In this document: one piece after another, positions 13,111 through 24,500 of the stretch
How positions within the stretch are numbered: the first letter of the stretch is position 1
How the letters are laid out: every line of letters begins with the position of its first letter
Assembly (NCBI GenBank): GCA_933228675.1
Contig: OW121741.1
Coordinates: 21,876,701 to 21,940,700 of the forward strand
Direction of reading: 5' to 3'
Source: Stomorhina lunata
Taxonomy: Eukaryota > Arthropoda > Insecta > Diptera > Rhiniidae
DNA length: 64,000 bases
Notes under the pieces: generated by a model
Told to the model about the DNA's origin: nothing
Seen by the model: the letters and a program-made list of their open reading frames with translations, nothing else
The model's database searches: none
Translations under genes and position numbers: made by a program

Positions 13111-14090
13111 TTAGTGCTTGAACAGACATAGACTAAATAAGAATTATTCCAACAAAAAAGCAGAGTTTTAAAATATAATAAATTTTAGAACTTAGCATTT
13201 TATGTGACTTTTGTAATATTTCGTCAGCTATTTAATGTGGTATAGTTTATAATTAAAATGGGTATTGCCGACTATTATACTTTCTTACTTATTTTTCTGG
13301 TGAAAATAATTTTCATTTCTATTTTTCTCTGCAACCAAACCAAATAGCAATCAATAACTCCCCAACTAAATAAATAGACATTTCAGTTGCCCGAAATCAA
13401 TTGCGTTTTCTTTTCTCAATTTTCCCTCGTTTCTGGTTTCTGCACTTAAAGAACTATGGGAAAAATTAAATATTTTCTTTCCTACACAAAGAAAAATAAA
13501 AACTACTTTCAATTATTCGATGTCATCTCATCTAGAGACTTCTTTTCCATGTATTTCAGAAACAACGAATGGATGGAAATCAATTTAAGTTGAGCTCAAA
13601 AGAAGAAGATATAAAAATAATATAAACGAATAAAACTTAATAAAAATAAATTCTATTTATTTTCATAGTTTTCCTTAAACTAGAGTTTTTCGCTTCGTTA
13701 CTGGAAAATTTTTGTTTTAATATTTAATAGCGTGCAAAAGGGGGAAAATGTAAGCAAAGATAGGGGGTAAGATAGTGGCACAAGTGGTACATAAATGTTT
13801 GTCATGTTCATCATTTAACTAAAACACAAACGATAAGACAAACAAATAAAGTTTGAGACATCGAGTGCGGGGAAATAGAAGACTTTAGTCCTTCGCAAAT
13901 TAAGTGTTAGCCATCCATCAGAGCTTAAGTGGAAGGATGTCATAAGAATGGAAAATAAAAATGAAAGTGATGACGGAAATATTCTCATTTAAAGGAAAGC
14001 TTGAGTTCAACATGTGCCCTAAATGTCAAATTATATTAACTAAATCTAGTCAAAAGTAATAAAGTATAATCAGTCAAGACCGATCATATG
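13111..14090. other. Spacer between GGTACC arrays 3 and 4
   Basis: About 1 kb of non-repetitive sequence with ordinary base composition for this window. I see no convincing exon, RNA gene or mobile element. Confidence 0.55.
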
Positions 14091-16905
14091 ATTGATACCA
14101 AAATATTTTTATAAAATTTTTTTTGGTACCAAAATATTTTTTTAGAAAATTTTTGGTACCAAAATATTTTGATAGAAAATTTTTCGTACCAAAATATTTT
14201 TATAAAAAATTTTTTGGTACCAAAATAATCTTATAAACAATTTTTGGTACCAAAATGTTTTTTTGAAAATTTTTTGGTACCAAAATATGTTGATTAAAAA
14301 TTTTTTAGTACCAAAATATTTTTATAGAAATTTTTTTTTACCAACAAATTTTTATAAAAATTTTTTGGTACCAACAAATTTTTATAGAAATTTTTTGGTA
14401 CCAACAAATTTTTATAGAAAATTTTTTTGGTACCAACATATTTTTATAGAAAATTTTTTGGTACCAATAAATTTTTATAGAAAATTTTTTGGTACCAATA
14501 AATTTTTATAGAAAATTTTTTGGTACCAACAAATTTTTATAGAAAATTTTTTGGTACCAACAAATTTTTATAGAAAATTTTTTGGTACCAATAAATTTTT
14601 ATAGAAAATTTTTTGGTACCAATAAATTTTTATAGAAAATTTTTTGGTACCAACAAATTTTTATAGAAAATTTTTTGGTACCAACAAATTTTTATAGAAA
14701 ATTTTTTGGTACCAACAAATTTTTATAGAAATTTTTTTGGTACCAACAAATTTTTATAGAAAATTTTTTGGTACCAACAAATTTTTATAGAAAATTTTTT
14801 GGTACCAACAAATTTTTATAGAAAATTTTTTGGTACCAACAAATTTTTATAGAAAATTTTTTGGTACCAACAAATTTTTATAGAAAATTTTTTGGTACCA
14901 ACAAATTTTTATAGAAAATTTTTTGGTACCAACAAATTTTTATAGAAAATTTTTTGGTACCATTTTATAGAAAATTTTTTGGTACCATTTTATAGAAAAT
15001 TTTTTGGTACCAACAAATTTTTATAGAAAATTTTTTGGTACCAACAAATTTTTATAGAAAATTTTTTGGTACCAACAAATTTTTAAAGAAAAATTTTTGG
15101 TACCAACAAATTTTTATAGAAAATTTGTTGGTACCAACAAATTTTTATAGAAAATTTTTTGGTACCAACAAATTTTTATAGAAAATTTTTTGGTACCAAC
15201 AAATTTTTATAGAAAATTTTTTGGTACACATTTTTATAAACATTTTTTTGGTACAAATTCTTATCGAAAACTTTTTGGTACCAACAAATTTTTATAGAAA
15301 ATTTTTTGGTACCAAAACATTTCATGGAAAAGTTTTTGGCACACATTCTTATAGAAAACTTTTTGGTAGCAACAAATTTTTATAGAAAATTTTTGGTACC
15401 AAAATATTTTTATAAAAATTTTTTTTATTGAAAATATTTGGTACCAAAATATTTTGTTGCCAAAATTTTTGGTACCAAAGTATTTTTATAAAAAAAAATT
15501 TAGTACAAAAATTTTTTTATAGAAAATTTTGGTACCAACAAATTTTTATAGAAAATTGTTTGGTAGCAAAATATTTTAAGAAAATTTTTTGGTATAAAAA
15601 AATTTTTATAGAAGAATTTTTGGTATCAAAATATTTTTAGAGACAATTTTTTTGGTATCAAAACATTTTTATAGAAAATTGTTTGGTGCCAACATTTTTT
15701 TATTCAAAATGTTCTGGTACCAAAATATTTTTAAAGAATTTTTTTGGTACCAAAATATTTTCAAAGAAACTTTTTTTATCAAAATATATTTATACAAAAT
15801 ATTTTTGTAAATTATTTTTTGGTACCAAAATATTTTTATAAAAAACTTTTTGGTGCCAAAAAATTTTTAAAGAAAATTTTGTGGTACCAAAATATTTTTA
15901 TAGACAAGGTTTTGGTTTTAAAATATTTTTTTAGAGATTTTTTTGGTAGCAAAATATTTTTAGAGACAATGTTTTGGTATCAAAATATTTTTATAGAAAA
16001 TTGTTTGGTACCAAAATTTTTTTTATTAAAAATGTTCTGGTACCAAAATATTTTTAAAGAGTTTTTTTTTTCACCAAAATATTTTCAAAGAAAATTTTTT
16101 TGTACCAAAATATATTTATACAAAAAATTTTTGTAAATTTTTTCTTGGTACGAAAATATTTTTATAGAAAATTTTTTGGTATCCAAATATTTTTGTAGAA
16201 AATTGTTTGGTACCAAAATTTTTTGATAGAATATTTTGTGGTACCAAAATATTTTTTAAGAATTTTTTTGATACCAAAATATTTTCAAAGAAAATTTTTT
16301 TGTACTAAAATATATTTATACAAAATATTTTGGTAATTTTTGTAAATTTTTTTTTGTTACCAAAATATTTTCATGGACTATTTTTTGGGTACCAAAATAT
16401 TTGTACAGACAATTTTTGGCACCAAATTATTTTTGAGAGCAATTTTTGGTACCAAGATATTTTTATAGAAAATTTTTTTGGTATAAAAATTTTTTTATAA
16501 AAAAATTTTTGGTACCAAAATATTTTTATAGAAAATTTCTTGGTACCAAAATATTTTAATAGACAATTTTTTGGTACCAAAATATTTTATAGAAAATTTT
16601 TTGGTATCAACATTTTTTTATAGGAAAATTGTTGGTACCAAAATGTTTTTATAGAAAATTGTTTGGTACCAAAATATTTTCAAATAAAATTTTTTTCTAC
16701 CAAAATATATTTAATATAGAAAATATTTTGTTACCAAAATATTTTCTTAGAACTTTTTTTGGTACCAAAATATTTGAATAGAAAATTTGTTAAAGAACAT
16801 TTTTTGGGTACTAAAATAATTTTATACAAAAATTTGTTGGTACTAAAATACCTTAGAAAAATTTTTGGTAACAAAACTTTTTTTAAACAATTTTTTGATA
16901 TCAAC
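14091..16905 (+). repeat. ~30-bp GGTACC minisatellite, array 4 (forward)
   Basis: Forward orientation again. The core at about 14340-15220 is highly homogeneous, with unit GGTACCAACAAATTTTTAT followed by AGAAAATTTTTT. The AACAAA variant in place of AAAATA marks a local amplification. Both flanks carry the more divergent AAAATATTTTT form. The right part decays from about 16300 to 16905. Confidence 0.95.
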
Positions 16906-16914
16906 ATTTTTGGT

Positions 16915-17345
16915 TTGAGATCAACTGGTAGTAGTTCTAGTAAGTATCACGGGAGGAGCGTTAGCTCGGCATGGTTACATCTCAACCGAGTTTCGTGGGC
17001 CTGCATGAATACGCAGTGTTAGATAGAGTCCGGTCCTACTAAAGGGGAGATCATCTCCAAATAACATGATCTCAATATAGTACCCGGTTCTTTTGGGGTC
17101 GTTTGTTGGAGCTTAAATTCACCCAGTGCTTGAGAGCATCTCGAGGTGAAATCTCTAGGTACATACGATAATCTATTGCACACATCTAACCTACTTACTA
17201 TTTGAACGACCCATATGGGCCGGTGCTTTATAATCTTTTTTGGTGCTTCAAAATCTAGTTTGGTACTTCATACTCGCGAAGGTGCTCGTCAGGGTATCCA
17301 AATCTGTTGGACCACTGTAGCATCGTTGCAACGTGGGGTTTATCA
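16915..17345. other. GC-richer anomalous block, candidate retroposon
   Basis: Directly abutting array 4 is about 430 bp clearly richer in G+C than its surroundings. On the + strand TAGCTCGGCATGG loosely resembles a pol III A box, but the downstream B-box candidate (GAGTTTCGTGGG) is weak. The right end contains GGTGCTT and TTTGGTACTTCA stretches that may be decayed satellite. I do not recognise the family. A SINE, a LINE 5' fragment or a structured RNA gene are all possible. Confidence 0.35.
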
Positions 17346-18254
17346 TGTTATTATATAGGTACTCAAATGTCATTTGTTTCGAAAATATCGGGAATCTTCT
17401 TTCTGAGAATTGTATATCTTAAATAAATAAATATCTCGAAATTCACAAAAACTCTAATGATTCTTAAGATGAATAAAGTTTTATGAAAAAACTCTGTTCA
17501 GATAAGTTCGTAAAAAACGGTCTACAATGGACCCTAGCTTATATATTAAATAAACCCTCCAACGGGAAATACATATAAATTTCGTAAAACATGTTCTTAT
17601 ATGATAACAAAATTAAACAATTTAATTTGACTTCATGAGGTGTAGAGTATCATAGAGTAAGTCTTGTTCGACCATAAAACTTTCTTATTTACTTGTTTTT
17701 GTTATTCCATGTATTTGTATAACCAGTGTAGGGCGCAATAAATTGTTTTAAGTTTGAATAAGAAGATAAATATATCATAAATTACCAAACATTATACATA
17801 AGAAAATGTTTGTTTTATATCCAACTAAATATTTATATTTCAAACGATATAATGTCAAGGGTATGAGGGATTGAAATAAGGATAACTGATGACATTTTGC
17901 AGATATTTGTATATACATATTTACTTAGTAAAGTATATACATATGTATGTAGTACATACTATGTACAAGTGGGTATATATAAAAAATATTTGAATTATAT
18001 TCAATAAAATGTTTGACAAATGTCATGAAAAAACTACGCATGTAGTTGAATTATTACAAGACCATCAACATTAAAACATTTCCATAAAAATGATAAAAGT
18101 TTTGTATAGGAAAATTTATTATCAAAATAACTAAAGCCCGGCGTACATCGCTATACTTTCATGTATGATGAGCATGGGTAATCTTTTTCCTACTTCTTCC
18201 TTGTCAGTCCGATATTTTTCTACCACAATCTCGTTTTGTTGAAAATCATAGAAA
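17346..18254. other. Spacer, nothing recognised
   Basis: AT-rich non-repetitive sequence between the GC-richer block and the 18-bp minisatellite. No gene or element could be supported. Confidence 0.5.
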
Positions 18255-20600
18255 GATATAATGAGTCATCCTAAACAGCTGAGTAATCGCAAACTGCTGA
18301 CTCTTTTCGTAACAAAATGCTGAGTATTTTCCAATTGGAGAGTCATCCTAAACTGCTCAGTAATCAGAAAATATTGAGTCATTTTCAACTGCTGAGTCAT
18401 CTTTAACTGCTCAATCATCTCGAACATTTGAGTCTTCCTAAACTGTTTAGTCATCATTAAATACTGAGTCATCTCGTACTGCCTAAGACTCATGTACTTA
18501 CTTCTTAAACAGAGATGTATTAGGGCCAAATTTTGGTATTCTGATTTGAAAAGATTTGTTGGATGGGAAAAACTACAAGAAGGTGTTCTTATTGATTCTT
18601 ATTGATTCTGGTATCCCTAGAGGAGATTTGTGTAATGGTTAAAACATATCTCCATGAGAGGGTAATTTATTTAAGTAAATTGGAGTATAACGGGATAAGC
18701 AGATGAGCATTATAGAGTCATCCTAAACTGATGAGTAATCACGAACAGTTGCTGAGTCACGCTGAACTTCTCAGTCATCTTAAAGTGCTGAGTCATCCTA
18801 ATCAGCTGAGTCATCTCGAAATGCTGAACCATCGCAAAATGCTGAGTTATCTTAAATTGCTCAGTCATCTCCAGCTGTTGAGACATCTCGAACTGCTGAG
18901 TCATCCTAAACTGCTAAGTCATTTCGAACTTCTGAGTCATCCTAAACATCTAAGTCATCTCGAACTGTTGAGCCATTATAAACTATTGGGTCATTTTAAA
19001 CTTCTCTGTCATCTCGAACTAATGAGCCATCCAAAACTGCTGAGTCATCTCGAATTGCTGAGTAATCCTAAACTTGTAAGAGATTACAAAATGCTATGTT
19101 ATCCTAAACTGCTAAATTTTCTCCTAAACTGATGAGTAATCACAAACAGAACTTCTCAGTCATCTTAAATTGCTGAGTCATCCTAATCAGCTGAGTCATC
19201 TCGAAACGCTGAACCATCGCAAAATGCTGAGTTATCTTAAACTGCTCAGTCATCTCCAGCTGTTGAGACATCTCGAACTGCTGAGTCACCCTAAACTGCT
19301 AAATCATTTCGAACTTCTGAGTCATCCTAAACATCTAAGTCATCTCTAATTATTGAGCCATTCCAAACTATTGAGTCATATTGAACTTCTCTATCATCTC
19401 GAATTAATGAGTCATCCAAAACTGCTGAGTCATCTCGAATTGCTGAGTAACCCTAAACTTCTAAGGCATTACAAAATGCTATGTTATAATAAACAGTCAT
19501 CTCCAGCTGTTGAGACATCTCGAACTGCTGAGTCATCCTAAACTGCTAAGCCATTTCGAACTTCTGAGTCACCCTAAACATCTGAGTCATCTCGAACTGT
19601 TAAGCCATTCCAAACTATTGGGTCATTTTAAACTTCTCTGTCATCTCGAACTAATGAGTCATCCAAAACTGCTGAGTAATCTCGAATTGCTGAGTCACGC
19701 TAAGCTTCTTAGACATTACAAAATGCTATGTTATCCTAAACTGCTAAATTTTTCCCTAAACTGATGAGTAATCACAAACAGTTGCTGAGCCACGCTGAAC
19801 TTCTCAGTCATCTTAAATTGCTGAGTCATCCTAATCTGCTGAGTCATCCCGAACTTTTGAGCCATTCCAAACTATTGAGTCATCTTAACTTCTCTGTCAT
19901 CTCAAACTGTTGAGCCTATCCAAACTATTGAGTCATCTTGAACTTCTCTGTCATCTCGAACTAATGAGTCATTCAAAACTGCTGAGTCATCTTGAATTGC
20001 TGAGTAATCCTAAACTTCTAAGACATTACAAAATGCTATGTTATCTGATGAGTAATCACAAACAGTTGCTGAGCCACGCTGAACTTCTCTGTCTTCCAAA
20101 TTGTTGAGTCATCCTAATCAGCTGAGTCATCTCGAAATGCTGAACCATCGCAAAATGCTAAGTTATCTTAAACTGCTCAGTCATCTCCAACTGCTGAGAC
20201 ATCTCGAACTTTTAAGTCATCTTAAACTTCTGAGTCATCCTGAATTTCCTGAAATCGTAAACTTCTGAATCATCTAGAACTGCTGAGTCATCCCAAACTG
20301 TTGAGTCTTTCTAAACTTCTCTGTCATCTCGAACTGATGAGTCATCCAAAACTACTGAGTCATCTCGAATTGCTGAGTAACCCTAAACTGCCGAGTCATA
20401 ACAAAATGCTAAGTTATCCTAAACTGCTCAATTTTCTCCGACTGCTGAGTCATCTTGTACTGCTGAGTTATCCTAAGCTGCTAAATCATCTAAAACTGCA
20501 TAGACATCTCTAACTGCTTAGTCATCCTAAAATGCTGAGTCATCTCGAACTGATTAAGACTATAAAAAATACCAGACACACAGTGCTAAGTCATCTTATT
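18255..20600 (+). repeat. 18-bp minisatellite (GAGTCATCCTAAACTGCT) with ~400-bp higher-order structure
   Basis: Tandem 18-bp units of consensus GAGTCATCCTAAACTGCT, with alternating variants such as GAGTCATCTCGAACTGCT. A non-repeat gap of about 200 bp lies at roughly 18500-18715. A marker variant (GATGAGTAATCAC) recurs near 18729, 19131, 19762 and 20046, the first pair 402 bp apart. This shows higher-order duplication with later deletions. Because 18 is a multiple of three, several frames stay open and give LSHLELLSHPKL-like peptides. I do not regard these as genes. Confidence 0.93.
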
Positions 20601-21521
20601 TAGAGATCATTGGAAATATAGGGCTTAAGCTGAATTCAAGAAGGCAAATCTGTCTTAGTGTCATCTTGACTATCAGATACCGTAAGATACTCCAATAGAT
20701 CCAACGTGCCATCTCACGCTCTAAATACGATTTCGTATGGTTGTCTGTAGGGTATAAATAAATTGCCCAATACAAGTTGAGACAAAAGTTTAATTTTTGT
20801 TGTGAAAAATACACTCCTCAGATAATAAATAAAACATTTTCTATGTTATCTTTTAAGGTCATCACCCGCTAAAGGCTAATAGTAGAAAACATCAGCACAT
20901 GTTTTAAATTCTACTGACCTTTCACATGAATAAATTTGCTAAAATAAATTTATTCTTTAAAAACATTTATTTTTTTGTCTGAACGCATCATTAAATTGCA
21001 ATTTACGATTTTTTATCATTCAAATAAATAAATTCTGATAAATCACAAAAAAATGGCGCAATATACTTCATTTCCCCTGATGCATATTAAATTATCATTA
21101 TACATAGATATTCGATTAGGTTTTTGGCCTTTTAATACGAATGTTTCTGGGATATATGAAAGAAGGTTTTCTTAAATGTCAAATTATATTTTAAATATTC
21201 AAACGCCTAAAAGTATGCTTGATTATATTAATATTATACTTAAGCATGTTTTTAAAATGTTTTGTGAATTTTTGTATGCTCTTAAGTAAATGTGAATGTC
21301 AAACTATATAGGTTCTATATATTTAGATTTTTCAACATTATGGGGATATTATTTAACGATACGAAGTGGAAGCTACATACAAAAATACGAAATTAATCAC
21401 CTGTAAAGGTCAATGGTACTAATAAAATTTTCATATTGAATTAGAAAATGGGTTTCAATAAAATTGTACAAATAAGCACAAAAAAGCACATTTAAGACCA
21501 AAATCATATTATACCCTATAC
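20601..21521. other. Spacer, nothing recognised
   Basis: Unique-looking AT-rich sequence between the 18-bp minisatellite and the large 11-bp array. No splice-bounded exon, RNA gene or TE protein is visible. Confidence 0.5.
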
Positions 21522-24500
21522 TCAGTTCAGTTCCAGTTCAGTTCTAGTTCAGTTCTAGTTCAGTTCTAGTTCAGTTCTAGTTCAGTTCTAGTTCAGTTCT
21601 AGTTCAGTTCTAGTTCAGTTCTAGTTCAGTTCTAGTTCAGTTCTAGTTCAGTTCTAGTTCAGTTCTAGTTCAGTTCTAGTTCAGTTCTAGTTCAGTTCTA
21701 GTTCAGTTCTAGTTCAGTTCTAGTTCAGTTCTAGTTCAGTTCTAGTTCAGTTCTAGTTCAGTTCTAGTTCAGTTCTAGTTCAGTTCTAGTTCAGTTCTAG
21801 TTCAGTTCTAGTTCAGTTCTAGTTCAGTTCTAGTTCAGTTCTAGTTCAGTTCTAGTTCAGTTCTAGTTCAGTTCTAGTTCAGTTCTAGTTCAGTTCTAGT
21901 TCAGTTCTAGTTCAGTTCTAGTTCAGTTCTAGTTCAGTTCTAGTTCAGTTCTAGTTCAGTTCTAGTTCAGTTCTAGTTCAGTTCTAGTTCAGTTCTAGTT
22001 CAGTTCTAGTTCAGTTCTAGTTCAGTTCTAGTTCAGTTCTAGTTCAGTTCTAGTTCAGTTCTAGTTCAGTTCTAGTTCAGTTCTAGTTCAGTTCTAGTTC
22101 AGTTCTAGTTCAGTTCTAGTTCAGTTCTAGTTCAGTTCTAGTTCAGTTCTAGTTCAGTTCTAGTTCAGTTCTAGTTCAGTTCTAGTTCAGTTCTAGTTCA
22201 GTTCTAGTTCAGTTCTAGTTCAGTTCTAGTTCAGTTCTAGTTCAGTTCTAGTTCAGTTCTAGTTCAGTTCTAGTTCAGTTCTAGTTCAGTTCTAGTTCAG
22301 TTCTAGTTCAGTTCTAGTTCAGTTCTAGTTCAGTTCTAGTTCAGTTCTAGTTCAGTTCTAGTTCAGTTCTAGTTCAGTTCTAGTTCAGTTCTAGTTCAGT
22401 TCTAGTTCAGTTCTAGTTCAGTTCTAGTTCAGTTCTAGTTCAGTTCTAGTTCAGTTCTAGTTCAGTTCTAGTTCAGTTCTAGTTCAGTTCTAGTTCAGTT
22501 CTAGTTCAGTTCTAGTTCAGTTCTAGTTCAGTTCTAGTTCAGTTCTAGTTCAGTTCTAGTTCAGTTCTAGTTCAGTTCTAGTTCAGTTCTAGTTCAGTTC
22601 TAGTTCAGTTCTAGTTCAGTTCTAGTTCAGTTCTAGTTCAGTTCTAGTTCAGTTCTAGTTCAGTTCTAGTTCAGTTCTAGTTCAGTTCTAGTTCAGTTCT
22701 AGTTCAGTTCTAGTTCAGTTCTAGTTCAGTTCTAGTTCAGTTCTAGTTCAGTTCTAGTTCAGTTCTAGTTCAGTTCTAGTTCAGTTCTAGTTCAGTTCTA
22801 GTTCAGTTCTAGTTCAGTTCTAGTTCAGTTCTAGTTCAGTTCTAGTTCAGTTCTAGTTCAGTTCTAGTTCAGTTCTAGTTCAGTTCTAGTTCAGTTCTAG
22901 TTCAGTTCTAGTTCAGTTCTAGTTCAGTTCTAGTTCAGTTCTAGTTCAGTTCTAGTTCAGTTCTAGTTCAGTTCTAGTTCAGTTCTAGTTCAGTTCTAGT
23001 TCAGTTCTAGTTCAGTTCTAGTTCAGTTCTAGTTCAGTTCTAGTTCAGTTCTAGTTCAGTTCTAGTTCAGTTCTAGTTCAGTTCTAGTTCAGTTCTAGTT
23101 CAGTTCTAGTTCAGTTCTAGTTCAGTTCTAGTTCAGTTCTAGTTCAGTTCTAGTTCAGTTCTAGTTCAGTTCTAGTTCAGTTCTAGTTCAGTTCTAGTTC
23201 AGTTCTAGTTCAGTTCTAGTTCAGTTCTAGTTCAGTTCTAGTTCAGTTCTAGTTCAGTTCTAGTTCAGTTCTAGTTCAGTTCTAGTTCAGTTCTAGTTCA
23301 GTTCTAGTTCAGTTCTAGTTCAGTTCTAGTTCAGTTCTAGTTCAGTTCTAGTTCAGTTCTAGTTCAGTTCTAGTTCAGTTCTAGTTCAGTTCTAGTTCAG
23401 TTCTAGTTCAGTTCTAGTTCAGTTCTAGTTCAGTTCTAGTTCAGTTCTAGTTCAGTTCTAGTTCAGTTCTAGTTCAGTTCTAGTTCAGTTCTAGTTCAGT
23501 TCTAGTTCAGTTCTAGTTCAGTTCTAGTTCAGTTCTAGTTCAGTTCTAGTTCAGTTCTAGTTCAGTTCTAGTTCAGTTCTAGTTCAGTTCTAGTTCAGTT
23601 CTAGTTCAGTTCTAGTTCAGTTCTAGTTCAGTTCTAGTTCAGTTCTAGTTCAGTTCTAGTTCAGTTCTAGTTCAGTTCTAGTTCAGTTCTAGTTCAGTTC
23701 TAGTTCAGTTCTAGTTCAGTTCTAGTTCAGTTCTAGTTCAGTTCTAGTTCAGTTCTAGTTCAGTTCTAGTTCAGTTCTAGTTCAGTTCTAGTTCAGTTCT
23801 AGTTCAGTTCTAGTTCAGTTCTAGTTCAGTTCTAGTTCAGTTCTAGTTCAGTTCTAGTTCAGTTCTAGTTCAGTTCTAGTTCAGTTCTAGTTCAGTTCTA
23901 GTTCAGTTCTAGTTCAGTTCTAGTTCAGTTCTAGTTCAGTTCTAGTTCAGTTCTAGTTCAGTTCTAGTTCAGTTCTAGTTCAGTTCTAGTTCAGTTCTAG
24001 TTCAGTTCTAGTTCAGTTCTAGTTCAGTTCTAGTTCAGTTCTAGTTCAGTTCTAGTTCAGTTCTAGTTCAGTTCTAGTTCAGTTCTAGTTCAGTTCTAGT
24101 TCAGTTCTAGTTCAGTTCTAGTTCAGTTCTAGTTCAGTTCTAGTTCAGTTCTAGTTCAGTTCTAGTTCAGTTCTAGTTCAGTTCTAGTTCAGTTCTAGTT
24201 CAGTTCTAGTTCAGTTCTAGTTCAGTTCTAGTTCAGTTCTAGTTCAGTTCTAGTTCAGTTCTAGTTCAGTTCTAGTTCAGTTCTAGTTCAGTTCTAGTTC
24301 AGTTCTAGTTCAGTTCTAGTTCAGTTCTAGTTCAGTTCTAGTTCAGTTCTAGTTCAGTTCTAGTTCAGTTCTAGTTCAGTTCTAGTTCAGTTCTAGTTCA
24401 GTTCTAGTTCAGTTCTAGTTCAGTTCTAGTTCAGTTCTAGTTCAGTTCTAGTTCAGTTCTAGTTCAGTTCTAGTTCAGTTCTAGTTCAGTTCTAGTTCAG

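Noticed and set aside
5938..16580. Open frames encoding FWYQNIFIENFLVPK-like repeats on both strands
   Set aside because: By-products of the GGTACC minisatellite; both strands and several frames give similar peptides.
18731..20513. Series of LSHLELLSHPKL-like open frames that resemble leucine-rich repeat proteins
   Set aside because: They follow the 18-bp minisatellite unit exactly, with no signal, splice or domain evidence; opposite-strand frames are open as well.
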